Source: Amaranthus tricolor (taxonomy: Eukaryota; Streptophyta; Magnoliopsida; Caryophyllales; Amaranthaceae). From it: a stretch of DNA of 64,000 nucleotides. Position numbers and translations under genes: made by a program. The stretch spans positions 798,038-862,037 of the forward strand of contig NC_080053.1 in NCBI RefSeq assembly GCF_026212465.1, read 5' to 3'. The notes beneath the pieces are model-generated. The model saw only the letters and a list, made by a program, of their open reading frames with translations. It was not told where the DNA came from and searched no databases. How positions within the stretch are numbered: the first letter of the stretch is position 1; the number at the start of each line of letters is the position of its first letter. This document shows positions 62,601 through 64,000 of the stretch, in pieces.

Positions 62601-64000
62601 AAGAATGAACAAGGATCAATGATCATTGAAGAATGAACGATGAAGAATGAATATGGATCAATGATCATTAAAGAATGAACGATGAAGAATGAATAAGGAT
62701 CAATGATCATTGAAGAATGAACGATGAAGAATGAACAAGGATCAATGATCAATGAACAATGAACGATGAAGAATGAACGATGAAGAATGAACATGGATCA
62801 ATGATCAATAATGAATGAACGATGAAGAATGAACAAGGATCAATGATTAATAAACAATGAACGATGAAGAATGAACAAGGATCAATGAGCATTGAAGAAT
62901 GAACGATGAAGAATGAACAAGGATCAATGATCAATGAACAATGAACGATGAAGAATGAAACAGGATCAATGAGCATTGTAGAATGAACGATGAAGAATAT
63001 ACAAGGATCAATGATGAATAATGAATGAACGATGAAGAATGAACAAGGATCAATGATCATTGAAGAATGAACGATGAAGAATGAATATGGTTCAATGATC
63101 ATTAAAGAATGAACGATGAAGAATGAACAAGGATCAATGATCATTGAAGAATGAACGATGAAGAATGAATATGGATCAATGATCATTAAAGAATGAACAA
63201 TGAAGAATGAACAAGGATCAATGATCATTGAAGAATGAACGATGAAGAATGAACAAGGATCAATGATCAATGAACAATGAACGATGAAGAATGAACCAGG
63301 ATCAATGAGCATTGAAGAATGAACGATTTAGAATCAACAAGAATCAATGATCATTGAAGATGGAACGATGAAGAATGAACAAGGATCAATGATCATTGAA
63401 GAATGAACGATGAAGAATGAATATGGATCAATGATCATTAAAGAATGAACGATGAAGAATGAACAAGGATCAATGATCATTGAAGAATGAACGATGAAGA
63501 ATGAACAAGGATGAATGATCAATAAACAATGAACGATGAAGAATGAACAAGGATCAATGATTAATGAACAATGAACGATGAAGAATGAACAAGGATCATT
63601 GAGCATTGAAGAATGAACGATGAAGAATGAACAAGGATCAATGATCAATGAACAATGAACGATGAAGAATGAAACAGGATCAATGAGCATTGTAGAATGA
63701 ACGATGAAGAATATACAAGGATCAATGATGAATAATGAATGAACGATGAAGAATGAACAAGGATCAATGATCATTGAAGAATGAACGATGAAGAATGAAT
63801 ATGGTTCAATGATCATTAAAGAATGAACGATGAAGAATGAACAAGGATCAATGATCATTGAAGAATGTACGATGAAGAATGAACAAGGATCAATGACCAA
63901 TGAACAATGAACGATGAAGAATGAACCAGGATCAATGAGCATTGAAGAATGAACGATTTAGAATGAACAAGGATCAATGATCATTGAAGATGGAACGATG
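59613..64000. repeat. 42-bp satellite array (right part, continues past the window)
   Basis: The array resumes with the duplicated ACGAT and holds about 104 monomers. Landmarks 61802, 62306, 62558, 62749 and 63334 match 47756, 48260, 48512, 48703 and 49288 with a constant offset of 14046 bp. They include the 14-bp insertion and the GAATGTACGATG variant (near 63864). The first part (59828-60358) has an extra 84-bp, two-monomer duplication compared with its relatives. No gene is present, and the array is still running at the window end. Confidence 0.97.

Noticed and set aside
12784..63942. Dozens of minus-strand open frames (61-260 codons) with a 14-residue repeat such as IIDPCSFFIVHSSM
   Set aside because: They arise because 42 is divisible by 3 and one minus frame of the monomer lacks stops. 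They end at every TTAGAAT monomer, are broken by 7- and 14-bp indels, and show no start context, domain or conservation beyond the DNA repeat itself.
12647..64000. Telomeric or centromeric assignment of the satellite
   Set aside because: The heptads do not match the plant telomere repeat TTTAGGG in series. Centromere identity cannot be told from sequence alone without CENH3 data.

Overview
The window is plant nuclear DNA built almost entirely from repeats. It holds endogenous pararetrovirus (Caulimoviridae) sequence, a very large 42-bp satellite array, and one Ty3/gypsy LTR retrotransposon inserted in that array. Caulimovirid insertions and iMet-primed gypsy elements together point to a flowering plant. 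I cannot name the species, and I see no host protein gene, tRNA, rRNA or CRISPR.

Layout. (1) Positions 1-12643 hold three pieces of one endogenous caulimovirid in alternating orientation. Copy A (1-627, +) is only the 3' end of ORF2 plus the promoter/poly(A) region, and it stops at the tRNA-iMet primer-binding site. Copy B (630-7973, -) has an uninterrupted 1864-codon polyprotein (movement protein, coat protein, aspartic protease, reverse transcriptase, RNase H) and a 434-codon ORF2 that overlaps its end by 56 nt. Copy C (7959-12643, +) starts inside the coat-protein region and runs through ORF2. Large ORF1 plus a separate downstream ORF2 fits the florendovirus type of organisation. The copies are almost identical, so the pieces form two nested inverted repeats: one centred at 622 on the primer-binding site, the other with arms 970-5658 and 7959-12643. 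No copy here is a complete viral genome; the leader between primer-binding site and ORF1 is missing throughout.

(2) From about 12647 to 55637, and again from 59613 to the window end, lies a satellite of 42-bp monomers. Each monomer is six 7-bp words, most starting with GA. Monomers are grouped into 252-bp six-mers and then into higher-order blocks of about 1.6-3.5 kb, which are duplicated in tandem with shared private variants. Insertions and deletions fall in 7-bp steps. The long minus-strand reading frames across it are a by-product of 42 being divisible by 3.

(3) At 55638-59612 a minus-strand Ty3/gypsy element sits in the array, flanked by a perfect 5-bp target duplication (ACGAT). It keeps one full LTR (957 bp), the primer-binding site, gag-protease and most of reverse transcriptase. 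It has lost RNase H, integrase and all but 73 bp of its 3' LTR, and carries one nonsense codon.

How the parts interact. The most interesting structure is the viral palindrome at 1-1244: two copies of the viral promoter face each other across a 15-nt loop made of the primer-binding site. Any transcript running through it would fold back on itself and could feed small-RNA silencing of the virus. This is an inference; the palindrome and the signals are seen directly.
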